The notes beneath the pieces are model-generated. The model saw nothing but the letters and a program-made list of their open reading frames with translations. It had not been told where the DNA came from and ran no database searches. From Saprospiraceae bacterium (GTDB lineage: Bacteria; Bacteroidota; Bacteroidia; Chitinophagales; Saprospiraceae): a stretch of DNA of 64,000 nucleotides. This document shows, piece after piece, positions 17,187 to 25,143 of the stretch. Made by a program: the position numbers and the translations under genes. Every line of letters begins with the position of its first letter. Position 1 is the first letter of the stretch. Where the stretch lies: positions 1 to 64,000 of the forward strand of contig JADKGL010000035.1 in NCBI GenBank assembly GCA_016722295.1, given 5' to 3'.

Positions 17187-18164
17187 TCAAAAATCAAAAC
17201 CAACAATATCGTTGTCAATTCGATTTACTACATTTTTAGTCAATTTCGCTTTGTTGAAAAACTCAATTTGTCTAGGGGAAAAAATATGATCTATAGATTT
17301 TCCTTCGGCTAAAAGTAGGTTCGCTTTTGAAGCCTGCAGAGAAGTCATAGGAATGGTCTTGTATTCTGTATTGTAGAGATAATATTTGGATTCTTTGTCA
17401 GCGGTAAATTTTGATAAAGGTTTGGTTTCAATATTTTTTATGGTGGCGTCATTCGAGAAAATTCGATCTGCGCAGTTTGATTTTTTCCCTTCAGTAATTA
17501 AATCAGTTAGTGAAATTTGATTCGGCGAATATGTGATTTCTACGACTTCAGATTTGCCCATGAAGCCCGCTTTCGTAGAGATGACACCGTCAAGTTTTCC
17601 ATATGTTTTTTCGCCACTCCAAAAGCAATACATTCCAACTGTCGCTGTTTCAGTACCCAATGCTTTCGCCTTGTATTCTTTTTCTAATAAGAGCAGGTAT
17701 TCTGGAATTTTCAGTTTATTTTTTTGCATCGTTGCGATGATACCACTGATGAGTCCATAGGCTGTGTAGTCTCCATTGATTCGTGTAACGATATCTTTTA
17801 ATTCATGATTTACGATGCGCACTACAGGATTGTTCCAACTTGGTTCTTTGAAATAAGTCAGCGCCTCTTGATCCGTACCCTTTGTATTATTGTATATGCA
17901 CAATGGAATAAAATAAGTCTCAATAGCTTCTTTTAGGAGAGGATGAGATAAAACATTTGTGCCGTAGTTCTTACAAGTACCACAGCCTGGTACTTCTTGA
18001 AAAAGGATTAGAATTGGTTTTTTCTTTGAAGTAGCTTCGGCTTGTGCTTTTTGTAGGTTTCTATGCCATTGAATTTTTCCTAATTCAATTGGATTTTTTT
18101 GTGCGTGACATTGTAGCAGGAAAAACTGGCTTAAAAAATAGATAAAAAGCATGGAGTATTTCAT
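17187..18164 (-). CDS. Exported thioredoxin-like / MsrA-like two-domain protein
   Basis: A signal peptide (MKYSMLFIYFLSQFFLLQCH) precedes a thioredoxin-fold domain with KKPILILFQEVPGCGTCKNYG at about residues 50-70. This VPGCxxC motif is the Cys form of the VPGUxxT selenoprotein motif. The second half (about 175-260) resembles peptide methionine sulfoxide reductase MsrA: VGMYCFWSGEKTYGKLDGV, STKAGFMGKSEVVEITYSP. The family's GCFW catalytic motif appears here as YCFW. The C-terminal part (260-325) is charged. It probably repairs or handles oxidised substrates in the periplasm, though activity is inferred. It is followed closely (12 bases) by the TPR-SH3 gene on the same strand upstream, so the three minus-strand genes 17187-20681 look like one operon. 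Confidence 0.7.
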   Translation of the reverse strand: MKYSMLFIYFLSQFFLLQCHAQKNPIELGKIQWHRNLQKAQAEATSKKKPILILFQEVPGCGTCKNYGTNVLSHPLLKEAIETYFIPLCIYNNTKGTDQEALTYFKEPSWNNPVVRIVNHELKDIVTRINGDYTAYGLISGIIATMQKNKLKIPEYLLLLEKEYKAKALGTETATVGMYCFWSGEKTYGKLDGVISTKAGFMGKSEVVEITYSPNQISLTDLITEGKKSNCADRIFSNDATIKNIETKPLSKFTADKESKYYLYNTEYKTIPMTSLQASKANLLLAEGKSIDHIFSPRQIEFFNKAKLTKNVVNRIDNDIVGFDF

Positions 18165-18176
18165 ATAATTTTATTT

Positions 18177-18899
18177 TTACAATTTTATAAAACTGATGTT
18201 TTTAGTTTCGATCCAGCCACTCTCGTATGAGTTGGTTTCCACTTTTAGCCAATCTCCGAGTTGATCTTTGATTTTCAGAACACTTCCTTTATTTAATTGA
18301 ATTTTTACTTCGCTAGATTGATCAGGAGATTGAAAAAGTCCTTTGCCATCTAATACGACTACTTTATCGATTTTAGTTATATTGTATTCTCGATGGATAG
18401 CAAAAAGCAAAAATAAAATACCAGCAACAATGCATATCCATTGAAGTTTACTCAATGTTGATTTTTTAAAATAGATTAAAATTGCTATTGAAAAAAAGAA
18501 GGAAGCCAAAGCAAGCCATAGTATTGAATTCAATGAATTCATGATATATTGATACCATTTACTTATGCTGTATTCAGGCATCTTGAATTCTTCAATTTCA
18601 GCATTTTGGTTGGCGAGTTGAAGTGCAGCTAAGCAAGGTTTGCAGTTGGGATTTAGTTTTAATGCGATTTCAAGATGAAGGATTGATTGGGGAAATTGGT
18701 TCAGTTTGAGATGAGCTAAACCAATGTTATAATGTAAAGCATCATTTTGTTTTCCCTGTTTCAGTTCATTAGTCCAAAGGTCTAAAGCTTCTTGATATTT
18801 TTGTTGTTTGAAAAGTGTTTCAGCATTTTCATTTGTGTAGGCTATCGAAGGGGCAAGACATAGCAAAAAGAAAAATAATATGATTGAAACTCTATTCAT
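18177..18899 (-). CDS. TPR / SH3-like membrane protein, BatE-like
   Basis: The 240-residue protein starts with a signal peptide (MNRVSIILFFFLLCLAPSIA). TPR-like helices follow (QKYQEALDLWTNELKQG and ALHYNIGLAHLKLNQFP), at about residues 25-95. Two membrane segments follow (LWLALASFFFSIAILIYF and LQWICIVAGILFLLFAI). A bacterial SH3 domain ends it: VVLDGKGLFQSPDQSSEVKI, LGDWLKVETNSYESGW. This layout is that of BatE-type Bacteroidota proteins, though no other bat genes are present. It lies 3 bases downstream of the OstA-like gene and 12 bases before the thioredoxin/MsrA-like gene, so it is probably co-transcribed with them. Confidence 0.7.
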   Translation of the reverse strand: MNRVSIILFFFLLCLAPSIAYTNENAETLFKQQKYQEALDLWTNELKQGKQNDALHYNIGLAHLKLNQFPQSILHLEIALKLNPNCKPCLAALQLANQNAEIEEFKMPEYSISKWYQYIMNSLNSILWLALASFFFSIAILIYFKKSTLSKLQWICIVAGILFLLFAIHREYNITKIDKVVVLDGKGLFQSPDQSSEVKIQLNKGSVLKIKDQLGDWLKVETNSYESGWIETKNISFIKL

Positions 18900-18902
18900 A
18901 GC

Positions 18903-20681
18903 TTATTGAATTAGATCATAAAATGTTTTTGGACGTTCTGCATGTCGAGGAAAGTAGCCATCGAGTATTTTTAATTTGCCATCGCTAATCGGCATCATTT
19001 TTCCTTCTGGTTTGGTGAAGAAATCAATATTATTCACTTGCTCTACACTATCAAAATGCATGGTCATACTGCTACATTGAATGTAGTTGGCTCCAATAAA
19101 TGCTTTGCTATCATCTTGAATAAAATAGACAGATTCAGAATTTCCTTTGATAAAAACTTTATGTAATTTTTTCTCAAGAAAATCAGCAATTATTGTTCGA
19201 CCTTTGATTTGATTTTCGATACTCTCTGCTGATTGGTTGATGATAAATCCGTTGGGAAACATTTCGATTTGATCAATCGATTTTTGAGCCATAAAAAGAT
19301 CAATAGTATCGCCAGAAAATTGAGTCGTGTCTGACCACAATACAGGTTTTCCCACAAGATTAAACAATGAATCTCTTCCATGATAGGTCAGTGAATCACA
19401 GACACCTTGTATTCGTTTACTCCAGATTTTGACATTGCGAAAAGCCCTTAGAATTTGAAACGTGTCGGTCGCTACAATCATTCGTTCAGAATATAAACTA
19501 TCGGAAGCAAGAAATAAGGTATCGTTATCGAGTCGAGTAGAGATATAAGGTCTTTTTCCTCGCGCATGAAATTTCTGTTCTTTTTTGTTGTAATCCAAAG
19601 TGTCACAATAAACGGAATATCCTGAAGTTGTATCTGATACAATGACTTGACCAATGGCTCTACCTTGATCACTCACTCCACTATAAATCAATTGATCTCC
19701 CTGTATCGTGCGCGATCCTTCTGTTACTTCAGATCTTCCAGAGACTTCGAGAGCTTGCGTGCTTCGATTAAATTTTATTACATCACCTTTTAATATTCGA
19801 TCGCCTTCTTTGTATTCTGCATTTTTAAAGATGTAGACCCAATTGGTTTTTTCATTGAAATAGATACTATCTCCTCGCGCTTCTTTTAAGCTATCTCGAA
19901 TCCAAGCATTGGTCTTAAGACTGATGGCTCCTTCTTGAGCATTGTAATAAATATGTTCAGCTTCTGCCAAAGAAGTTCCTCTTCGATAACGGGGAAAATC
20001 TCCAAAATAGGATTGTTGTGTTGAGATGTCATGATATCCTTTTTCAGTATAGATTTCGAGATCATTTTCTTGAATCAATGTTGGGCCAGTGAATCGAACT
20101 CTTTCTTGTTTGGCTTCATAAACAAGTGAGTCTGCGAATAATGTCATGCCGCGATCCAAAACGACGATGACGCTATCTTTAAAAAAAGCTTGTTCTTGTT
20201 TTGCGAAATAATAACCTCGTTTACTCTTGAGGTTGACGCCTTGAGCAAAAAGTTGGGCGCTAGAGTAATAACTAGCAATACGATTCTTTAGATCGTAATT
20301 TAATTTTTTTGTAAAAAGCGTTTTCTCTTTATGTTTTAAGATTACATCACCGATGAAATCTGCAGTTTGCAATTCTCCATCATAATGTAGTGTGTCGCCA
20401 AAGATTTGTAGACTATCACTCTCAACAATGCGCACATGACCGATTGAACGCACTTTTTTGCCTTCTATGACTGCAGAATCGCAAAGTAAAAATACTTTTT
20501 TGTGTTTGACGATGACATTTTGACTCAAGTATTGAAATTCTTTATTGTCAAATCGTTCAAATCGAAATAAATCAGCATGAACCACATAGACTCGATCCTG
20601 CGTATCTTGCACTGCTTGAGCAGCAGCTTGCTGCACAAAACAAAGGAATGCAAAAAAGAAAACAATTTTTCGAAGATCCAT
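18903..20681 (-). CDS. OstA-like (LptA/OstA family) exported protein
   Basis: This 592-residue exported protein starts with a signal peptide (MDLRKIVFFFAFLCFVQQAAA). It is built of many beta-repeats in the style of the OstA/LptA family: LYHDGELQTADFIGDVILK-like stretches such as LHYDGELQTADFIGDVIL, LQIFGDTLHYDG and NVIVKHKKVFLLCDSAVIE. Repeated aspartates and strand-turn pairs cover almost the whole length, typical of Bacteroidota OstA-like proteins. These are thought to act in moving lipopolysaccharide to the outer membrane. It ends MMPISDGKLKILDGYFP and FYDLIQ. It is the first gene of the minus-strand trio 20681-17187. The neighbour upstream (DUF4293) is divergent, so a promoter lies in 20682-20853. 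Confidence 0.85.
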   Translation of the reverse strand: MDLRKIVFFFAFLCFVQQAAAQAVQDTQDRVYVVHADLFRFERFDNKEFQYLSQNVIVKHKKVFLLCDSAVIEGKKVRSIGHVRIVESDSLQIFGDTLHYDGELQTADFIGDVILKHKEKTLFTKKLNYDLKNRIASYYSSAQLFAQGVNLKSKRGYYFAKQEQAFFKDSVIVVLDRGMTLFADSLVYEAKQERVRFTGPTLIQENDLEIYTEKGYHDISTQQSYFGDFPRYRRGTSLAEAEHIYYNAQEGAISLKTNAWIRDSLKEARGDSIYFNEKTNWVYIFKNAEYKEGDRILKGDVIKFNRSTQALEVSGRSEVTEGSRTIQGDQLIYSGVSDQGRAIGQVIVSDTTSGYSVYCDTLDYNKKEQKFHARGKRPYISTRLDNDTLFLASDSLYSERMIVATDTFQILRAFRNVKIWSKRIQGVCDSLTYHGRDSLFNLVGKPVLWSDTTQFSGDTIDLFMAQKSIDQIEMFPNGFIINQSAESIENQIKGRTIIADFLEKKLHKVFIKGNSESVYFIQDDSKAFIGANYIQCSSMTMHFDSVEQVNNIDFFTKPEGKMMPISDGKLKILDGYFPRHAERPKTFYDLIQ

Positions 20682-20853
20682 GTGTAAAATACAATAAAGC
20701 TAAACGATCTATTTACTAAGATCAGTACTCCTAAAAAAGGAAAAAAATTGAATTTGTTCAAAATTAGAGGAAACTAAGCTGCTTTGAAATTTATTTTTTG
20801 GATTGAAGCCTTGATATTTTAAAAAATTGTACGTTTGAACCAAAATTTGAAAT

Positions 20854-21288
20854 ATGATTCAACGGATACAATCAATATGGTTATTACTTTCAGCTATTGG
20901 TTTTGGTCTTAATTTTGTGCCGAGCCTATTTTTATTGAAGACAAAAACTGCAGGTGAAGGTGTTTTAGCTGACCAAATGGTCCAAGTGACAGAGCATAAT
21001 TTGACTTTGATTGGGTCTATCGCAGCGATTGTCTTGATCTTGATCGCTATATTTTTATATGCAAACAGACCACTTCAGCTTATTGTATCCAATTTGGGGT
21101 CAATTTGTTTTATCGTGACAGCATTAGGCGGAGCAGCTTGGCTTTGCCAATCTCAGGGAAAATTTGAAGAAATCACACCAGGAATAGGGTTTTTCACTGG
21201 ATTTATAGGCATAATTTGTATTTGGTTAGCCACAAGAGCCATTAAAAATGATGAAAAACTAGTAAAATCAATGGATAGATTGAGATAA
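20854..21288 (+). CDS. DUF4293 family membrane protein
   Basis: This 144-residue protein begins MIQRIQSIWLLLSAIGFGLN, the hallmark start of DUF4293, and has four membrane helices. The segments after the first are NLTLIGSIAAIVLILIAIFL, PLQLIVSNLGSICFIVTAL and IGFFTGFIGIICIWLATRAI, with a charged end DEKLVKSMDRLR. The family is specific to Bacteroidota and its function is unknown. It is divergent to the OstA-like gene. The gene lies just upstream of rpsT, as is common for this family, but rpsT has its own promoter at 21301-21331. Confidence 0.88.
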   Translation: MIQRIQSIWLLLSAIGFGLNFVPSLFLLKTKTAGEGVLADQMVQVTEHNLTLIGSIAAIVLILIAIFLYANRPLQLIVSNLGSICFIVTALGGAAWLCQSQGKFEEITPGIGFFTGFIGIICIWLATRAIKNDEKLVKSMDRLR

Positions 21289-21300
21289 ATTGAAAATTGT

Positions 21301-21331
21301 TTTGGTGAAATCCTAAAAAGTATTATTTTTG
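21301..21331 (+). promoter_or_regulatory. Bacteroidota-type promoter of rpsT
   Basis: A -33 box TTTG (21301-21304) and a -7 box TATTTTTG (21324-21331, matching TAnnTTTG) are 19 bases apart, the normal spacing for the Bacteroidota primary sigma factor. The start of transcription would fall near 21338. The rpsT start codon is at 21354, so the leader is short. Confidence 0.7.
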
Positions 21332-21353
21332 CCGTCCTTTTAAAAAGAGAATT

Positions 21354-21608
21354 ATGGCAAATCATAAATCAGCATTAAAGCGTATTCGTCAAAACGTCGT
21401 AACTAGACTAGCAAACAGATATTACAAGAAATCTGCAAGAACTGCAATCCAAAAGTTAAAAGAAATGGAATCTAAAACTGATGCAGTGAAATTTTTACCA
21501 AAGGTAGTAGGAATGATCGACCGTCTAGCTAAGAAAAACACATGGCACAAGAATAAAGCATCCAATCTAAAGAGTGCTTTAATGACTCAGGTGCTTGGCA
21601 TGAAGTAG
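21354..21608 (+). CDS. rpsT: 30S ribosomal protein S20
   Basis: The 84-residue, very basic protein begins MANHKSALKRIRQNVVTRL, the standard S20 start, and ends with AKKNTWHKNKASNLKSAL, also typical. Length and sequence fit the family. It binds 16S rRNA in the 30S subunit. A canonical -33/-7 promoter stands 23 bases before the start codon and an intrinsic terminator follows at 21642-21667, so it is a single-gene transcript. Confidence 0.96.
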   Translation: MANHKSALKRIRQNVVTRLANRYYKKSARTAIQKLKEMESKTDAVKFLPKVVGMIDRLAKKNTWHKNKASNLKSALMTQVLGMK

Positions 21609-21641
21609 TATAAAGTTGTAAGACATACTTTAAAAATATAG

Positions 21642-21667
21642 ATGGGCTGAATTTCAGCCCATTTTTT
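21642..21667 (+). terminator. Intrinsic terminator of rpsT
   Basis: ATGGGCTGAATTTCAGCCCAT makes a stable hairpin (ATGGGCTGA pairing with TCAGCCCAT) followed by a run of T. Confidence 0.88.
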
Positions 21668-21717
21668 ATTGTATATGGATACTAGATAACTATAAATTTC
21701 GTTTCTTTAACTTTTAC

Positions 21718-22869
21718 ATGGATACTTATTCAAAGACGGGGAAATGGAAGGTAATTTTAGCTTTAATTGGCTTATTTTTTCTTATAATTCCTTGGTTTTA
21801 TACTAACTATTTAGCAAAAAAGCTTGAAGAAGGAGAAAGAGCTAAAGTAGAGATTTTTGCTAAAACACTAGAGGAGGTGGTGAATAATAATAACTACGAT
21901 GCTGATTTTACTTATCAATATGGGATTTTAGAAAAATTCCAGGATATCCCAATGATAGCAGTAAATGAAGAGGGAAATATAAAAGAAGTTTTCAATATTC
22001 CAGAGATTACAGATACTGCTATGACCTTAAAACTATTCAGAGAGTCTGGAATTGCACCTATTGAAGGATTTGGATATGCTCGATATATCTATTATAGACA
22101 TCCCTATGTGCTGACCTTATTGAGTTACTTTCCATGGGTTCAAGTATTCCTATTGTTGATTTATATTTTGATAGCCTACGCTGTATTCAGCGCTTCACGC
22201 AAAGAAGAACAAAATCGAGTCTGGGTCGGAATGGCAAAAGAGACCGCTCACCAGCTAGGTACACCGATAAGTGGTATTATCGGTTGGATTGAAAATCTTA
22301 AATCAAACACAGAGTCACAGGATCCAGAACAAAGCGAGATCTTATTTGAAATGGAGCGCGATGTCAATAAACTTCAACAAGTTGCAGATCGTTTTTCCAA
22401 GATTGGATCTATCCCTGAATTGCAGAAAATGAATTTGATCGACGAACTCCTAATTTGCAAGAATTATATTGAAGCACGCGCTTCTAAATTAGTGGAATTT
22501 CAATTTCCAGAAAACAGTCCAGCTGAGTTTTATTCCATGATTAATTCCAATCTATTTCATTGGGTGATCGAAAATTTACTCCGGAATGCATTAGATGCAA
22601 TGGATGGCAAAGGCGTGATTAAAGTAAATGTAGTCCAAGAAGAAGTTGGGGTTAATAAAATTTTTATCCAAGATACAGGTAAAGGAATCCCAGCTTCAAA
22701 ACTCAAAACAGTGTTTAAACCAGGTTACACCACGAAGCTTAGAGGATGGGGATTAGGACTTTCACTTTCTAAAAGAATCATCGAAAACTACCACAAGGGC
22801 AAAATCTATGTATCGCATTCTGAGATCAATAAAGGAACTTGCTTTGTGATTGAATTGCCTGCTGCATAG
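21718..22869 (+). CDS. Membrane histidine kinase (no receiver)
   Basis: The 383-residue sensor kinase has an N-terminal membrane segment (VILALIGLFFLIIPWFY), then a periplasmic stretch of about 110 residues, then a second membrane segment (FPWVQVFLLLIYILIAYAVF). The H box is MAKETAHQLGTPISGIIGW (His near residue 179), an HxxGTP variant in which the usual HELRTPL reads HQLGTPI. The ATPase domain has the N box LFHWVIENLLRNALDAMD, G1 DTGKGI, and G2 RGWGLGLSLSKRI. The HQLGTP variant is a known subfamily in Bacteroidota. The G-rich lid is intact, so it should be active. No response regulator is adjacent, so the partner is unknown. Confidence 0.88.
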   Translation: MDTYSKTGKWKVILALIGLFFLIIPWFYTNYLAKKLEEGERAKVEIFAKTLEEVVNNNNYDADFTYQYGILEKFQDIPMIAVNEEGNIKEVFNIPEITDTAMTLKLFRESGIAPIEGFGYARYIYYRHPYVLTLLSYFPWVQVFLLLIYILIAYAVFSASRKEEQNRVWVGMAKETAHQLGTPISGIIGWIENLKSNTESQDPEQSEILFEMERDVNKLQQVADRFSKIGSIPELQKMNLIDELLICKNYIEARASKLVEFQFPENSPAEFYSMINSNLFHWVIENLLRNALDAMDGKGVIKVNVVQEEVGVNKIFIQDTGKGIPASKLKTVFKPGYTTKLRGWGLGLSLSKRIIENYHKGKIYVSHSEINKGTCFVIELPAA

Positions 22870-22982
22870 CAAATAGTAATAAATTGCCTTGCTTAGTAAC
22901 GAATTAAACTTTAATTTCAATTACATGTGGAATTGAAATAATTCTTAGTAAATATTCCAAAATTTTAAAAATAGATGTATTT

Positions 22983-23552
22983 TTGAACATTATGGAATTG
23001 TTAGAAAATTTGGAACCATTACTGAGGAACTTTTGGTATGTTGCGATTCTTGCTAGTTTAATTTTTATAATTCAAACTATCATGACCTTTGTAGGCGCTG
23101 ATGGAAGCGATGGACATTCCATTGATATACAAGGCAACGAATTGGATGCACCCTTTGAGTTGTTTTCATTTAGAAATTTAATCAATTTTCTATTAGGATT
23201 TAGCTGGACTGGAATTTCGTTTTATTCTACTTTTTCCAATAAATCATTTCTCATTTTTATATCGCTTTTAGTTGGCGCATTATTTGTTTATTTTTTCTTT
23301 ATCATTATTAATCAAATCAGAAAATTAGCAGAGGATAATACGTTTCAATTGGAAAGTACAATATTGAAAACAGCAGAAGTCTATCTCACTATTCCTGCGA
23401 ATAAAACAGGCAAAGGTAAAATTCTGATCAGTGTCAACGGTGCTGTACATGAATTGGATGCAATGACCGAGGGAGAAGAAATTAAATCAGGCAAAACGAT
23501 TAAAGTAATAAAAATTGAAAATAGAAACATACTTATCGTAGAAAAAATATAA
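22983..23552 (+). CDS. Membrane protein with NfeD/OB-like C-terminal domain
   Basis: The 189-residue protein has three membrane segments (YVAILASLIFIIQTIMTFV, LINFLLGFSWTGISFY and FLIFISLLVGALFVYFFFII). A small beta-barrel-like C-terminal domain follows (LTIPANKTGKGKILISVNG, AMTEGEEIKSGKTIKVIKIE, NRNILIVEKI). That domain has the shape of the NfeD/OB domain that partners with flotillins, as in YqiJ next to YqiK. It lies 11 bases upstream of the flotillin-like gene, so the two are a probable operon and act together in membrane microdomains. The N-terminal region is not typical of classical NfeD proteins. Confidence 0.75.
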   Translation: MNIMELLENLEPLLRNFWYVAILASLIFIIQTIMTFVGADGSDGHSIDIQGNELDAPFELFSFRNLINFLLGFSWTGISFYSTFSNKSFLIFISLLVGALFVYFFFIIINQIRKLAEDNTFQLESTILKTAEVYLTIPANKTGKGKILISVNGAVHELDAMTEGEEIKSGKTIKVIKIENRNILIVEKI

Positions 23553-23563
23553 ACCAAATTTTT

Positions 23564-25075
23564 ATGACACCAATTATTATTATCGTCGTCGCAGCAATCG
23601 TGATCACCTTCACAATCATAGCCCTTGTATCCAGATACAAAAGATGTCCGTCAGATAAAATACTAGTAGTGTATGGTAAGACAGGAGGGAGTTCTGCAAA
23701 ATGTATTCATGGAGGAGGCGCTTTCATTTGGCCGGTCATCCAAGACTTTGCTTTTTTGGATTTAAAGCCACTTTCTATAGAAGCGAATCTGACAAATGCA
23801 TTGAGCCGTCAAAATATCAGAGTAGATGTTCCATGCCGATTTACAATAGCTATTTCTACAGAACCTGATAGCATGAATACTGCTGCAGAAAGATTGTTGG
23901 GTTTAAGTTCAGAGCAAATTCAAGAGTTGGCAAAAGATATTTTGTTTGGTCAATTGAGATTAGTTATTGCGACCATGACCATTGAAGAGATTAACTCAGA
24001 TCGCGATAAATTTCTCGACAATATTTCAAAGAATGTTGATAGTGAATTAAAGAAAATAGGATTAAAGTTGATCAATGTCAATGTGACAGATATCAAAGAC
24101 GAGTCTGGTTATATCGAAGCATTAGGAAAGGAAGCTGCAGCAAAAGCAATTAATGAAGCAAAGATAAGTGTTGCAGAACAAGAAAAAATTGGAGAAACAG
24201 GGAAGGCATTAGCAGATCGAGAGAAAGACACACAGATCGCAGAAACGCATAGAGACAGAGATGTAAAAATAGCCATCACACAGAAGGATAAAGAAATCAG
24301 CATTGCAACAGCAGTAAAAGATGAAACGATAGGAAAAGCAGAAGCCCAAAGAGATACTAGAGTAAAAACTTCGGAAGCAAATGCGATAGCCATTCAAGGT
24401 GAGAATGAAGCTAAAATTTCCATAGCCCAATCTGAAGCAAATAGAAGAGAGAAAGAAGCTGAAGCACTGCGCACTGCATTAGCATCTGAGAAAGTGCAAC
24501 AGGCGAGAGCATTGGAAGAGTCTTATATCGCAGAGCAAAAAGCAGAATTGGCACGATCAGAACGAGAGCGCTCCACACAAATCGCCAACATTGTGGTTCC
24601 TGCTGAAATAGCAAAACAAAGAGCCATCATCGAAGCACAAGCCATGGCAGAAACAATCAGAGAAAATGCAAAAGGAGAGGCTGATGCCATTTTTGCAAAA
24701 ATGGAAGCTGAGGCAAAGGGTTTGCTAGAAATATTGACAAAACAAGCTGAAGGATACAAAGCAGTAGTGGAAGCTTCTGGAGGTGATCCAAACAAAGCGT
24801 TCCAGTTGTTATTGATAGAAAAATTACCTGAATTAGTGAAAACGCAAGTAGAAGCTGTAAAAAATATTAAGATAGATAAAATCACAGTTTGGGATTCTGG
24901 AACTGGTGGTGGAGAAAATTCATCTACTGCAAATTTTGTTTCAGGTATGATGAAAACAGTACCTCCTTTGAATGATTTGTTTAATATGGCAGGATTAAAC
25001 TTACCAACGTATTTGAATGGTCCTGAAAAAACGCAATCAAAAATAGAGGAATCGAATGACAAAAAAGATTCATAA
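23564..25075 (+). CDS. Flotillin/SPFH-domain protein
   Basis: The 503-residue protein begins with a membrane segment (PIIIIVVAAIVITFTIIALV), then an SPFH domain (about residues 25-200): CIHGGGAFIWPVIQDFAFLD, LSIEANLTNALSRQNIRVDV, LKKIGLKLINVNVTDIKDES. A long Ala/Glu/Lys-rich coiled-coil follows (about 200-385), and the C-terminus has GGDPNKAFQLLLIEKLPEL. This is the flotillin A/YqiK pattern, a scaffold for membrane microdomains. The neighbour upstream is an NfeD-like membrane protein, which is the expected partner. The Gly-rich end (SGTGGGENSS) is less conserved. Confidence 0.9.
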   Translation: MTPIIIIVVAAIVITFTIIALVSRYKRCPSDKILVVYGKTGGSSAKCIHGGGAFIWPVIQDFAFLDLKPLSIEANLTNALSRQNIRVDVPCRFTIAISTEPDSMNTAAERLLGLSSEQIQELAKDILFGQLRLVIATMTIEEINSDRDKFLDNISKNVDSELKKIGLKLINVNVTDIKDESGYIEALGKEAAAKAINEAKISVAEQEKIGETGKALADREKDTQIAETHRDRDVKIAITQKDKEISIATAVKDETIGKAEAQRDTRVKTSEANAIAIQGENEAKISIAQSEANRREKEAEALRTALASEKVQQARALEESYIAEQKAELARSERERSTQIANIVVPAEIAKQRAIIEAQAMAETIRENAKGEADAIFAKMEAEAKGLLEILTKQAEGYKAVVEASGGDPNKAFQLLLIEKLPELVKTQVEAVKNIKIDKITVWDSGTGGGENSSTANFVSGMMKTVPPLNDLFNMAGLNLPTYLNGPEKTQSKIEESNDKKDS

Positions 25076-25143
25076 AAAGCTAGAAATTTTTATAGAACCT
25101 TTTTGTAAAATTTTTTATCGAATTGAAATCTAAAATTATACTA

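Noticed and set aside
24109..25062. Minus-strand open frames opposite the flotillin coiled coil
   Set aside because: Repetitive GCA/GAA codons make antisense frames open; no start context or similarity.
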